Part shown: one piece after another, positions 26,648 through 34,529 of the stretch
Layout of the letters: each line of letters begins with the position of its first letter
Position numbering within the stretch: the stretch's first letter is position 1
Assembly: GCF_040024445.1 (NCBI RefSeq)
Contig: NZ_CP157276.1
Location: 2,790,001-2,854,000, forward strand
From: Prescottella soli
Lineage (GTDB): Bacteria; Actinomycetota; Actinomycetes; Mycobacteriales; Mycobacteriaceae
Length of the DNA stretch: 64,000 nucleotides
Reading direction: 5' to 3'
Notes under the pieces: model-generated
Databases searched by the model: none
What the model saw: only the letters and a program-made list of their open reading frames with translations
What the model was told of the DNA's origin: nothing
Position numbers and translations under genes: made by a program

Positions 26648-27058
26648 TCACTCCGGGTGCTTCCCCAATATCTGCAGATAATCGTCACGTCCGAACATGC
26701 GTGCGGCCTCGAGCGCCGACGGCTGACCGGCCTGAGCATCGGCGCCGGCGGCCACGAGCGCGGCCACCACGGCGTCCTCACCCTTGAACACCGCACCGGC
26801 CAGGGGCGTCTGCCCACGGTCGTTCGCGCGGTTCACGTCGGCGCCGCGTTCGATCAGCGCACGCACCGCGTCGGGGTGGCCGTGGTACGCCGCGAGCATC
26901 ACCAGCGTGTCCCCGGCGGCGTTGGTCAGGTTGACCGGGACACCGGCGTCGACGTACTGCGCGAGCGTCGCCGCATCCCCGGCCCGGGCCATGTCGAACA
27001 ATCGACCGGCCAACTCCTGCACGTCACTGTCGGGCGTCGCGGGATGTTCCTCACTCAT
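26648..27058 (-). CDS. Ankyrin-repeat protein (136 aa)
   Basis: A small cytoplasmic protein beginning MSEEHPATPDSD and built from about three ankyrin repeats, with typical landmarks such as GDTLVMLAAYHGHPDAVR, LIERGADVNRAND and GQTPLAGAVFKG. The open frame extends far upstream but loses any family signature, so the ATG at 27058 is preferred. It lies 30 bp upstream of serS in the same direction and is probably co-transcribed. Ankyrin repeats bind proteins; the partner is unknown. Confidence 0.8.
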   Translation of the reverse strand: MSEEHPATPDSDVQELAGRLFDMARAGDAATLAQYVDAGVPVNLTNAAGDTLVMLAAYHGHPDAVRALIERGADVNRANDRGQTPLAGAVFKGEDAVVAALVAAGADAQAGQPSALEAARMFGRDDYLQILGKHPE

Positions 27059-27109
27059 GCCGCACGAACCTACGCGGAAACTTCGGTATCTGCGTCCGTT
27101 GAAGGCATT

Positions 27110-28210
27110 ATGGACGGGATGTCCGTGGATGAGACCGAGCCGAAGTCGCAGCCGACAGCCGAGTCGGCACCGCAGCCGGAACGGCGCCGACACCTGTCTG
27201 CGCCGGTCACGCGGCGTGCACTCGCGCTCGTCGCGATCGGCGCGGTGCTGGCCGCGATCGCCACGGTCTTCGTGTCCGGCGGCTTCGATGGCGGCGAGAA
27301 ACTGCCCACGCACACCGCCGGCGTCGGGCCACGGCCGACGGGCGCCGTCGCCGGTCAGGCATTCGGGTCGGCGACGACGGGCGACTGCCTCACGTGGTCC
27401 GAACGCGATGCCAGCGACCTCGAGAAGGTCGACTGCGGCCAGGCGCACCAGTTCGAGGTGGCCACCGACGTGGACCTGAGCCTGTACCCGGGCGTCGAAT
27501 TCGGACCCGGATCCAAGTTCCCCGGAGTGCTGCGGTTCTCCGAGCTGCGCGACGAGCAGTGCGCTCCCGCCGTCAACGCCTACCTGGGCGGCCGCTTCGA
27601 CCCGAAGGGCAAGTTCAGCGTCGGCCTGATCAACCCGGGCGAGGCCGGTTGGGCCGCCGGCGAACGGACCATCCGCTGCGGTCTGCAGTTCTCCGGCGTC
27701 ACCGGCGCCCTGCTGCCCATTCACGGCAAGGTCGCCGAGCAGGACCAGTCGAAGGTGTGGGACGTCGGCACCTGCATCGGCATCAACCAGAACGTGCCGT
27801 CCGATCCGGTGAGCTGCGCCGACCCGCACGCGTTCGAGGTGGTCGGCGTGATCGACCTGGCCAGCCAGTTCCCCGGCGGCATGCCGTCGGTCGAGGACCA
27901 GGACAAGGTCCTCGAGAAGGCGTGCACCGACGCCAGCAACGGCTACCTGGGCTCCCCCGACGCGCTCCGCGACAAGACCCTGACCCTGTTCTGGGACAAC
28001 CTCGACCTCGACAGCTGGCTCGTGGGCAGCCGCAAGATCAACTGCTCGATCGGCAAGGAGACCGACGGCAACGGCTTCGCGACCATCGTCGGCGGCGCCA
28101 AGGGCGACATCCTGATCAACGGTCAGGCACCGGTCCCGCCGCCGGCGGCCCCCGACGGACGTTCCGTGCCGACCCCGCTGCCGGGTGCGGCGCCGCTACC
28201 GGGAGCCTGA
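27110..28210 (+). CDS. Septum-formation family membrane protein (366 aa)
   Basis: The ATG at 27110 has GAAGG just upstream. A short charged cytoplasmic segment is followed by one transmembrane helix (about residues 38-60, ALALVAIGAVLAAIATVFV). The large external domain has six cysteines, recurring as GDCLTW, VDCGQAH, DEQCAP, GTCIGI, VSCADPHAFE and KACTDA-like motifs, plus a Pro-rich C-terminus. This is the pattern of the septum-formation (PF13845-type) family and its position matches Rv3835. A function in cell division is only family-level knowledge. The next gene follows 2 bp later, so the two are likely one operon. Confidence 0.8.
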   Translation: MDGMSVDETEPKSQPTAESAPQPERRRHLSAPVTRRALALVAIGAVLAAIATVFVSGGFDGGEKLPTHTAGVGPRPTGAVAGQAFGSATTGDCLTWSERDASDLEKVDCGQAHQFEVATDVDLSLYPGVEFGPGSKFPGVLRFSELRDEQCAPAVNAYLGGRFDPKGKFSVGLINPGEAGWAAGERTIRCGLQFSGVTGALLPIHGKVAEQDQSKVWDVGTCIGINQNVPSDPVSCADPHAFEVVGVIDLASQFPGGMPSVEDQDKVLEKACTDASNGYLGSPDALRDKTLTLFWDNLDLDSWLVGSRKINCSIGKETDGNGFATIVGGAKGDILINGQAPVPPPAAPDGRSVPTPLPGAAPLPGA

Positions 28211-28211
28211 C

Positions 28212-28562
28212 GTGTCGGTGACGATGACCGAGGATCGCTTCGAGGAGCTGGTCTCCGAGGCCCTCGACCTCATCCCGGAGAAGCTCGCGGCGGCGATCGA
28301 CAACGTCGTCGTGCTGGTCGAACCGCGCAACGACGAGGAGCCGACGCTGCTGGGGCTCTACCACGGCATCGCGCTGACCGAGCGGGACAGCCACTACGGC
28401 GGCGCCCTGCCCGACACCATCACGATCTACCGCGACGCGATCCTCGACGTGTGCCACTCCGAGGACGAGGTGGTGCACGAGGTGATGGTCACGGTGATCC
28501 ACGAGGTGGCCCACTACTTCGGCATCGAAGAGGACCGCCTCCACGAGCTCGGCTGGGGCTGA
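28212..28562 (+). CDS. Zinc metallopeptidase family protein (Rv3836-like)
   Basis: A compact zincin-like protein of 116 residues. The HEVAHYFGIEEDRLHELG stretch near the C-terminus gives HExxH plus the third ligand region expected of the single-domain PF06262-type family. The GTG at 28212 is chosen because GGGAG lies about 7 nt before it and it abuts the previous stop. An in-frame ATG at 28185 would overlap the upstream gene by 26 bp. The substrate of this widespread actinobacterial family is unknown. Confidence 0.82.
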   Translation: MSVTMTEDRFEELVSEALDLIPEKLAAAIDNVVVLVEPRNDEEPTLLGLYHGIALTERDSHYGGALPDTITIYRDAILDVCHSEDEVVHEVMVTVIHEVAHYFGIEEDRLHELGWG

Positions 28563-28690
28563 ACACCCGCATCGGATTTTCGTCGGTTTCATGTGGAACC
28601 GACCGGCCTCCTCCTGCGTCGAAGCAATCAGGAACAAGTTTCGCGAAGCCCGTTCCCGCTGCCACCGACCCCGAGACGAGGAGTTCAGCC

Positions 28691-28999
28691 ATGTCGCATC
28701 ACGTGTTCGTCGAACCCGACGTCCTCGTCGCCGCGGCCGCGGAACTCGATGCACTGGCCGCCCGCCTGCAGGCGACGCTGGCCGCCACGACCCCGACTCT
28801 GAACGTCGCGCCGTCCGGGTCCGAGGAGGTGTCGGTGCTGGCGGCCGGCTACTTCAACCGGCTCGCGGGCAGTTTCGGGCCGGCCGCCACTCGGGGCATC
28901 GAGGAACTGACCGCCGCCGCGGCGATGCTCCGCGCGCAGGCCGCCGCGTACCAGGACGAGGACCGCTCCTTCGGCACGTCGCTCGCCACCGGCATGTGA
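28691..28999 (+). CDS. PE-family protein
   Basis: A 102-residue helical protein (MSHHVFVEPDVLVAAAAELD) with the Ala-rich helical hairpin of the PE domain. It carries a type VII secretion signal of the YxxxD/E form: Y87-Q-D-E-D91 near the C-terminus. GAGGAG precedes the ATG. It is followed at 29058 by a PPE protein and at 30290 by EspG, the usual partner and chaperone. PE and PPE normally form a heterodimer exported by an ESX system. Confidence 0.85.
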   Translation: MSHHVFVEPDVLVAAAAELDALAARLQATLAATTPTLNVAPSGSEEVSVLAAGYFNRLAGSFGPAATRGIEELTAAAAMLRAQAAAYQDEDRSFGTSLATGM

Positions 29000-29057
29000 C
29001 CGCGCGCATCCCGAACCGCTCAGCCGAACTCTCAGCCGAACCGAGGAGTAACGCATC

Positions 29058-30293
29058 ATGACCATGGGTGTCACAGGCGTCGTCTGGATGCCTCGCGGCG
29101 CAACCGTCAACTCGAGCACGCTCAGCGCCGGTGCCGGCCCGGTGCCGCTCAGCGCCGCCGCCCCGGCCTGGACCACGATCGCGGAGGGCTTCGTCGACGC
29201 CGGCGCGACCCTGGTCCGGGTCATGGACGAGTTGCGCGCCGGGTGGGAGGGGACGGCTGCCGAGGCCGCCCTCGCGAAGATCGCCCCCTTCGCGGCCTGG
29301 ACCGATCAGACCGCCACCCTCGCGGCGGAGACCGCGGCGAAGGCGTCCGCCGAGGCCGGTGCCTACACCACCGCGGCCCTGGCCATGCCGAGCCTGCCCG
29401 AGATCGCCGCGGTCAAGACCGCCAAGACCGCGGCCTACACCACCGGTGGCGCCCTCAACGGCTCCGCGGCCGTGGCCGAGGCCGCCGACCGCGCGATGGA
29501 CATCCGCGCGGGCATCGTGATGGAGGGCTACGAGGCGGCGTCGAGCATCCTCGCGACACCCGAGACCTTCGCGCCTCCGCCGCCGCTCACCAACGGCTCG
29601 ACCGTGGGCCTCGAGTCCCGCGACAGCGGCGACGTGGCCCGGCGCCGACTCGAGAACGACTTCCGCAACGACCCGGTCGGCACCATCGCGGCAGCGGCCA
29701 CCGCGTTCGCGCAGAACCCGGCCGTCGCGACGGCGGCATCGCAGGTCGGCACCGTCGCGGGCACCGTGTCCAGCGCCACCTCGGCCGCCGCCAACTTCGG
29801 CGGCGCCGTCCTCGGCGGGGTGGGCGCGGGGTCGCCCGCACTGATGGGGACCGCGGGTGCGCCCGCGCCGGTGGCCGGGCGAGGCGCCGCGTCCGGCGTG
29901 TCCGGCGGCGGGGCGTCCGGCGCCGTCGCCTCGCGCGCCGCGGGCGTCGGCGGGGGCGGGGGCGGTGGGGCCGGGGCGGCGCTGCCCGACGGGTGGGCGC
30001 AGGCCGGTCAGCTCGACGGCGCCGGACATCGCGGCGGCGCAGTCGGCGGCGGCACGGGCACCGGCCCAGGCGTCGGCGCCGCCGATGCGATGCGCGCGGA
30101 GACGGCGGCGGCGGCCGCGGCCCGCAACACACCGATGTCCGGCACCCCGAGGGGCGCGCAGCGCGGCGTCGCGGACACCGACGAGGGCGACCGCGCCACC
30201 CCCGGCTACCTGAGGAAGTTCGAGCACTTCGCCGACGGGCGCACCGTCATCCCGTCGGTCATCGGCGCCGACCTGCCCGAGGACGGGCGGTGA
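29058..30293 (+). CDS. PPE-family protein (411 aa)
   Basis: The first 180 or so residues form a helical PPE-type domain. VWMPRGATVNSSTLSAGAG is near the start, with MPR in place of the usual PPE triplet, and a WxG-type turn (RAGWEGTAAEAAL) follows. The C-terminal half is low-complexity Gly/Ala-rich (GVGGGGGGGAGAA) and closes with an ordered-looking end (GYLRKFEHFADGRTVIPSV). GAGGAG precedes the ATG. The stop overlaps the EspG start by 4 bp, implying translational coupling. It is expected to pair with the PE protein at 28691 and to be secreted by a type VII system encoded elsewhere. Confidence 0.85.
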   Translation: MTMGVTGVVWMPRGATVNSSTLSAGAGPVPLSAAAPAWTTIAEGFVDAGATLVRVMDELRAGWEGTAAEAALAKIAPFAAWTDQTATLAAETAAKASAEAGAYTTAALAMPSLPEIAAVKTAKTAAYTTGGALNGSAAVAEAADRAMDIRAGIVMEGYEAASSILATPETFAPPPPLTNGSTVGLESRDSGDVARRRLENDFRNDPVGTIAAAATAFAQNPAVATAASQVGTVAGTVSSATSAAANFGGAVLGGVGAGSPALMGTAGAPAPVAGRGAASGVSGGGASGAVASRAAGVGGGGGGGAGAALPDGWAQAGQLDGAGHRGGAVGGGTGTGPGVGAADAMRAETAAAAAARNTPMSGTPRGAQRGVADTDEGDRATPGYLRKFEHFADGRTVIPSVIGADLPEDGR

Positions 30294-31102
30294 TCGACTT
30301 GGGAATCGAACCGATCGGCACGACGCTGCCGCCCACGACCCTGCACGTCGACGAGATCGACCTGCTGGTGCACCTGCTCGACGTCGACGTGCTGCCGGTC
30401 GTGCTCGACGCCGGTCCGCGCTTCGATTCGCTCCCCGCGCGCGACGCGGTCTTCCGCCGCGCCCACGACAGGCTCACGGCCGCCGGCCTGGTCGACGGCA
30501 TCACGGTGCATCCCGACCTGGCCCGACAGGTGCGGACGCTCGCCCGCCCGCGCGCCGAGATCGCGGTGCGCAAGTTCGTCGGCGGCACCGTCCATCGCGC
30601 GTGCTTGGCCCTCGACCAGGACCCGGCCGACGGCGCCGTGCTGGCCCTGCGCAGCGGCGACGCCTTCACCGTCCAACGGCCGGGACGCGACCTCGCCGGC
30701 CCCGTCGTGCACGCGCTCGGCACCGTCCCGGCGCTGCCGTTCGGCGTCGTGAACTGCCCGACCGCGGACCTGGGCGCCGCGCTCGACCGGATCACCGACC
30801 CGCAGAAGGCGGCCGACCAGCTGATCGCGGTGGGGGTTCCGGCCGCGGACGCCGCGGTCGTCGGGCCCGCGTTCGCCGCCTGCCCGACGTTCACCGAGAT
30901 CGTCGGACTTGTCGGCATCGTCGGAGAGGGCGGCGACCCCGAACTGGCCCGCGGACCGGTCACCGTGTTCGACACCGCCGCCGGACGCGTCGTCGGCACC
31001 ACCAGCGTCGCCACCGACGGCGTCCGGTGGACGTCGCTCAGCCCCGGCACCCAGGGCCGGTTGCGTCAGGCGCTCGAAGGCCTTCTCGCGCAGCTCGACT
31101 GA
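30290..31102 (+). CDS. EspG-family type VII secretion chaperone
   Basis: A 270-residue cytoplasmic protein starting GTG (MIDLGIEPIGT) inside the stop of the PPE gene. It shows the EspG pattern: an N-terminal LLVHLLDVDVLPVVL helix, alternating alpha/beta segments (EIAVRKFVGG, AVLALRSGDAFTVQRPG), and a late VFDTAAGRVVGTTS strand pair with SLSPGT. EspG proteins bind the tip of the PPE partner and deliver PE/PPE pairs to the matching ESX machine. No EccC, EccB or other core components are in the window, so this cassette appears to be an orphan. Confidence 0.85.
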   Translation: MIDLGIEPIGTTLPPTTLHVDEIDLLVHLLDVDVLPVVLDAGPRFDSLPARDAVFRRAHDRLTAAGLVDGITVHPDLARQVRTLARPRAEIAVRKFVGGTVHRACLALDQDPADGAVLALRSGDAFTVQRPGRDLAGPVVHALGTVPALPFGVVNCPTADLGAALDRITDPQKAADQLIAVGVPAADAAVVGPAFAACPTFTEIVGLVGIVGEGGDPELARGPVTVFDTAAGRVVGTTSVATDGVRWTSLSPGTQGRLRQALEGLLAQLD

Positions 31103-31106
31103 GGAC

Positions 31107-31796
31107 TCAGCCCATCGGGTCGTCGGTGGCCTCGGTCGCCTCCGCCTCGAACCACGGCCGCTGCGGGGTCGCGTCGAACGGCGGGTCGAAGAGACCCCAC
31201 CGCACGCACTGCCAGCCCGCGGCGGTCGGCACCAACTCGACCGTCGAGGTGTTCTCCAGGTGCCGGTCCGCGGCGAACGCACCGGGCACCCCCGCCAGGT
31301 ACGCGGCCACCAGCCGGATCGCGGCGCCGTGGCTCACCACCACGACGTCACCGCCGGCGCCGCCGTCGAGGTACTGAGCCCGCAGCGAATCCACCACCGG
31401 CACATAGCGTTCGATGATGTCGACGCCCGACTCGCCGCCCGGGATCCGCGCCGACAGGTCACCCGTGTGCCACGTGTGGAACACCTTCGCGAACATCTTG
31501 TGCGACTCGAGATCCGAGCGGTCCTCGAGCTCACCGGCCTGCGCCTCGTGCAGACCCTCCCGCACCTGAAGCGCGATGCCCGACGCCGTCTCCACGAAAC
31601 CCGCCGTCTCGCGCGCCCGCAGCGCCTGCGACGACACCAGCGCGCTCGGCGGGCGCGCCGCCAGCAGGTCGCCGAGCGTCTGCGCCTGCGTCCTACCGAG
31701 TTCCGTCAGCCGCGCACCGGGCAGCCGGGTGTCGAGCCGCCGTTCGACGTTCGCCTCGGTCTGCCCGTGTCGGACCAGGATCAGTCGGCCGCTCAC
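31107..31796 (-). CDS. Histidine phosphatase / phosphoglycerate-mutase-like protein
   Basis: The 229-residue protein begins with the catalytic RHG motif (RLILVRHGQTEANVERR). It has the later conserved His in VVVSHGAAIRL and the RARETA substrate segment. The GTG start at 31796 overlaps the stop of pheA by 4 bp, giving translational coupling. The frame is open further upstream, but those codons lie inside pheA. Synteny matches Rv3837c. The substrate is not fixed by sequence; a small-molecule or sugar phosphate is likely. Confidence 0.85.
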   Translation of the reverse strand: MSGRLILVRHGQTEANVERRLDTRLPGARLTELGRTQAQTLGDLLAARPPSALVSSQALRARETAGFVETASGIALQVREGLHEAQAGELEDRSDLESHKMFAKVFHTWHTGDLSARIPGGESGVDIIERYVPVVDSLRAQYLDGGAGGDVVVVSHGAAIRLVAAYLAGVPGAFAADRHLENTSTVELVPTAAGWQCVRWGLFDPPFDATPQRPWFEAEATEATDDPMG

Positions 31797-32707
31797 GCGT
31801 TCTCCTCTCCGCGGCGCAGCCGCTCCAGCCACGCGGTGTCGTCGGCGTCGGGCATCGGGGCCCCACCACCCGGCACGGTCGACGGCCACGACCCGAGGAA
31901 GCGGACGTCGCTGAAGCGGTGCAGCGCCTTGAGCGCCTCCGCTACCAGCCCGTCGTCGATGTGCCCGACACAGTCCAGGTGAAACAGATAGGTGCCGAAT
32001 TCCTTGCGCGTGGGCCGGGATTCGATGCGGGTGAGGTCGATGCCGCGGGTCGCGAACTCCGTCATCGCGCGGACCAGCGAGCCGGGCACGTTGTCGAGGT
32101 GCAGCACGACGCTGGTGCGGTCGTTACCGGTCCGGGCGGGTGCGGACTGCGGTTTCGTCACCAACACGAAGCGGGTCCGGGCACCCTCGTAGTCGGCGAC
32201 CCCGGACGCCAGCGCGACGAGTCCGAGCCGCTCCCCCGCCAACGCGGTGGCCACGCCGGCGTCGGCGACGCCGTCCGCGACGTCCTCTGCCGCACCGGCA
32301 TTCGAGGACGCCGGCTCGACGCGGGCGTTCGGCAGGTGAGTGTCGAGCCAGCCCTGCACCTGCGCGGTCGCGACCGGATAGGCGCGGACGGTGCGGACGT
32401 CGGCGAGCGTCGTGCCGGGGCGGCCGACGATCGTGAAGGACACCTCGAGTTCGGTCTCGGCCATGATCTGCAGCCGGTCCCCGAGCGCGAGCGCGTCCAT
32501 GGTGGGACGAATCGATCCTTCGACCGAGCTCTCGATCGGGACCACCGCGCCGTCGGCGTCGCCGCGACGCACCATCTCCAACGCGGCCCGCTGGCTCGCG
32601 GCCGCCACCCGCTCGACGTCGCCGTCGAACGTGCCGGCCGCCTCGAGCTGGGCGAGGGCCATCTCGGTGAAGGTCCCGCTGGGTCCGAAGTACGCGATAC
32701 GAGGCAC
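31793..32707 (-). CDS. pheA: Prephenate dehydratase
   Basis: This enzyme converts prephenate to phenylpyruvate in phenylalanine synthesis. The 304-residue protein starts at a GTG (VPRIAYFGPSGTFTEMA), the canonical N-terminus. The catalytic domain includes GAVVPIESSVEGS, and the TRF motif lies near residue 180 (GARTRFVLV). A C-terminal ACT domain follows, with the ESRP motif (TRIESRPTRKEFGTYLFH), for feedback by phenylalanine. A much longer upstream frame exists but is not coding. It overlaps the phosphatase downstream by 4 bp. Confidence 0.95.
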   Translation of the reverse strand: MPRIAYFGPSGTFTEMALAQLEAAGTFDGDVERVAAASQRAALEMVRRGDADGAVVPIESSVEGSIRPTMDALALGDRLQIMAETELEVSFTIVGRPGTTLADVRTVRAYPVATAQVQGWLDTHLPNARVEPASSNAGAAEDVADGVADAGVATALAGERLGLVALASGVADYEGARTRFVLVTKPQSAPARTGNDRTSVVLHLDNVPGSLVRAMTEFATRGIDLTRIESRPTRKEFGTYLFHLDCVGHIDDGLVAEALKALHRFSDVRFLGSWPSTVPGGGAPMPDADDTAWLERLRRGEENA

Positions 32708-32775
32708 GACTACGAGGTTACGCAATCGCCACCGACGCACTGCGCCGATCGGTCCCGGTTCCGTTACGGAGCGCG

Positions 32776-33495
32776 CTACAGCAGTCCGACGTCCGCGAGC
32801 ACGCGGTCGGCCTGCTCGGGGTCGTCGACCTCGATGCCGAGCAGCACGCCCCGCACCGCCTCGGCGGCCTCGGGGATCAGCGCCGCGAGCGCGGCCGCGT
32901 CCGGGGAGGTCAGGGCCGCACGGACGTCGTCGCCGCGCAGCGCCGCGACCGTGCCGGCGAGCAGGGCCAGCACCTCGGCGCCGTCGCGCGCGCGGGCGAC
33001 GAAGCCGACGGAGGTGTGCGCGAGGACCGCGAGGAAGTCCGCGACCGCTTCGACGGGCTGACCGGCGATCAGCCCGGGGCTGTGGCCGGCGTCGGCGAGG
33101 ACCTGCGCGGCCTCGGCGAGCGTGCCGGAGTCGGGGCCGTCGGGCGTGACGAACACCGCGACGGGGGCGGGTAACCGGAGGCCGACCGCGTCGTCGATCT
33201 GCTCCGAGGTGCAGTGCACGTGGTACCGGAGCGCCCGGTGTTCCACCGCGTCCTCGAGGGCGTCCGGATCGATGTCGAGCTCGACGACGACCGCGCCGGC
33301 GTCGGCGTCGGTACCGGCGGCGCCGGTGAGGATCGAGGCGGCGACGATCTGGGGCCCGCCGGTGACGGCGGCCCGGACGACTACGGGGTCGACGGCATCT
33401 CGCCGCTGGTGGAGCAGCCCGTCGACGAGCGGCCGGGCCGCGAGGTCGCGAGACGCGGGAAGAGTCGGCATCGACAGCGAAACAGGAATCGACAC
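32776..33495 (-). CDS. Conserved-looking hypothetical protein (239 aa)
   Basis: I do not recognise this family. The 239 residues are acidic and Ala/Asp/Val-rich with regular alpha/beta alternation (VAVFVTPDGPDSGTLAEAAQ, VADFLAVLAHTSVGFVARA) and no signal peptide or membrane segment. It could start at the GTG at 33495 or the ATG at 33471; neither has a clear ribosome site. It lies 68 bp upstream of pheA in the same direction, and an IdeR-like box lies beyond its 5' end. Codon use is normal. Confidence 0.6.
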   Translation of the reverse strand: MSIPVSLSMPTLPASRDLAARPLVDGLLHQRRDAVDPVVVRAAVTGGPQIVAASILTGAAGTDADAGAVVVELDIDPDALEDAVEHRALRYHVHCTSEQIDDAVGLRLPAPVAVFVTPDGPDSGTLAEAAQVLADAGHSPGLIAGQPVEAVADFLAVLAHTSVGFVARARDGAEVLALLAGTVAALRGDDVRAALTSPDAAALAALIPEAAEAVRGVLLGIEVDDPEQADRVLADVGLL

Positions 33496-33568
33496 AGCAC
33501 CACGTTAGCCCGGCCCGCGCCGAAACCTGTCTTCCGAGCCGAGGCCTTGCCGCCCACGTCCGCAAGAA

Positions 33569-33587
33569 TTAGCTTAGGTTTACCTCA
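33569..33587. promoter_or_regulatory. IdeR/DtxR iron box
   Basis: TTAGCTTAGGTTTACCTCA matches the 19-bp iron-box consensus TTAGGTTAGGCTAACCTAA at 15 positions. It lies 47 bp before the DUF2470 gene at 33634 and 74 bp from the divergent gene starting at 33495. IdeR with ferrous iron would be expected to repress from here. Confidence 0.75.
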
Positions 33588-33633
33588 GTTCGACGCAGGT
33601 TCGGTATCGCGTCCCGACCCGAAGGAAGCCGCC

Positions 33634-34398
33634 ATGACCCGCACCGCCCTCGGACCGTCCACCGCCGAACGGATGCGAAGCGCGAGCGCCCGCGCGTCGG
33701 ATGCCGTGCTGGCCATCGCCGGCACCGATCCCGTCGTCACCTCGCTGCACCACCTGCGATCCGACGGCACCGCCGTCCTCGCGACCCCGATGGACTGCGC
33801 CGCGGCGGCCCTCGCGTGGCAGGCCGGACCGGGCGGGTTGCCCGCCGTCCTCGAACTCACCGACTACGCGCCCCTCGCGCTGCGCGAACCCGTCCGGTCG
33901 CTGGTGTGGCTGCGCGGCACGCTCACCGCGGTCTCCAGGCAGGGCGAACGCGACCTCGCCGACGCCGTCGCCGCCGAGAACCCGCATCCCGCGCTGCTCG
34001 ACGTCGGCCACGACGCCACGCTGCTGCGGCTGCGGCTCGCGTCCGCCGTCGTGGCCGACAGCAACGGCGCCGAATCCGTGACGGTCGAGGACCTGCTCGC
34101 CGCCGATCCCGACCCGTTCCACGACGTCGAGACCGCCTGGTTGCGGCACCTCGAGGAGGACCACTCCGATTTGGTCGAGATGCTCGCCCGACGGCTGCCG
34201 TCGGCGCTGCGCACCGGCCGGGTGCGACCGCTCGGCATCGACCGGTACGGGGTGCGGTTGCGGATCGAGGCCGCGGCCGGGGACCGCGACGTGCGGATGG
34301 ACTTCGCCGAACCGGCCGACGACGCGCCCGCGCTCAGCCGTGCCCTGCGGATCCTCGTCGGCTGCCCCTTCGTCAACGGTCTGCACATGCGGCACTGA
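33634..34398 (+). CDS. DUF2470 / HugZ-like haem-iron protein (Rv3839-like)
   Basis: The 254-residue protein has an N-terminal region resembling a split-barrel flavin or haem-binding fold (SLHHLRSDGTAVLATPMD). The C-terminal DUF2470 domain has the conserved H-x3-DH pattern (LRHLEEDHSDLVEMLARRL). Such proteins are related to HugZ-type haem oxygenases. GAAGGAAG precedes the ATG. An IdeR box upstream and the position opposite pheA match Rv3839, which is IdeR-regulated in M. tuberculosis from memory. A role in haem iron release or iron limitation is inferred. Confidence 0.75.
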   Translation: MTRTALGPSTAERMRSASARASDAVLAIAGTDPVVTSLHHLRSDGTAVLATPMDCAAAALAWQAGPGGLPAVLELTDYAPLALREPVRSLVWLRGTLTAVSRQGERDLADAVAAENPHPALLDVGHDATLLRLRLASAVVADSNGAESVTVEDLLAADPDPFHDVETAWLRHLEEDHSDLVEMLARRLPSALRTGRVRPLGIDRYGVRLRIEAAAGDRDVRMDFAEPADDAPALSRALRILVGCPFVNGLHMRH

Positions 34399-34529
34399 CC
34401 GCGGCCCGACTCCGTGTCCGACCAGGGATTTCCCGCCCATCCGGAATCAGCGACCCACCCGCAGTGTTCTACCGATGAGACCGAGATCGCACTCGGCGAC
34501 CTCGAACGGATATCGGAAGTTCACTCGAC

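Noticed and set aside
26618-27829. A 393-codon frame containing the ankyrin gene near serS
   Set aside because: Only the last 136 codons have ankyrin signatures. The upstream part is a mirror of the septum-formation gene on the plus strand.
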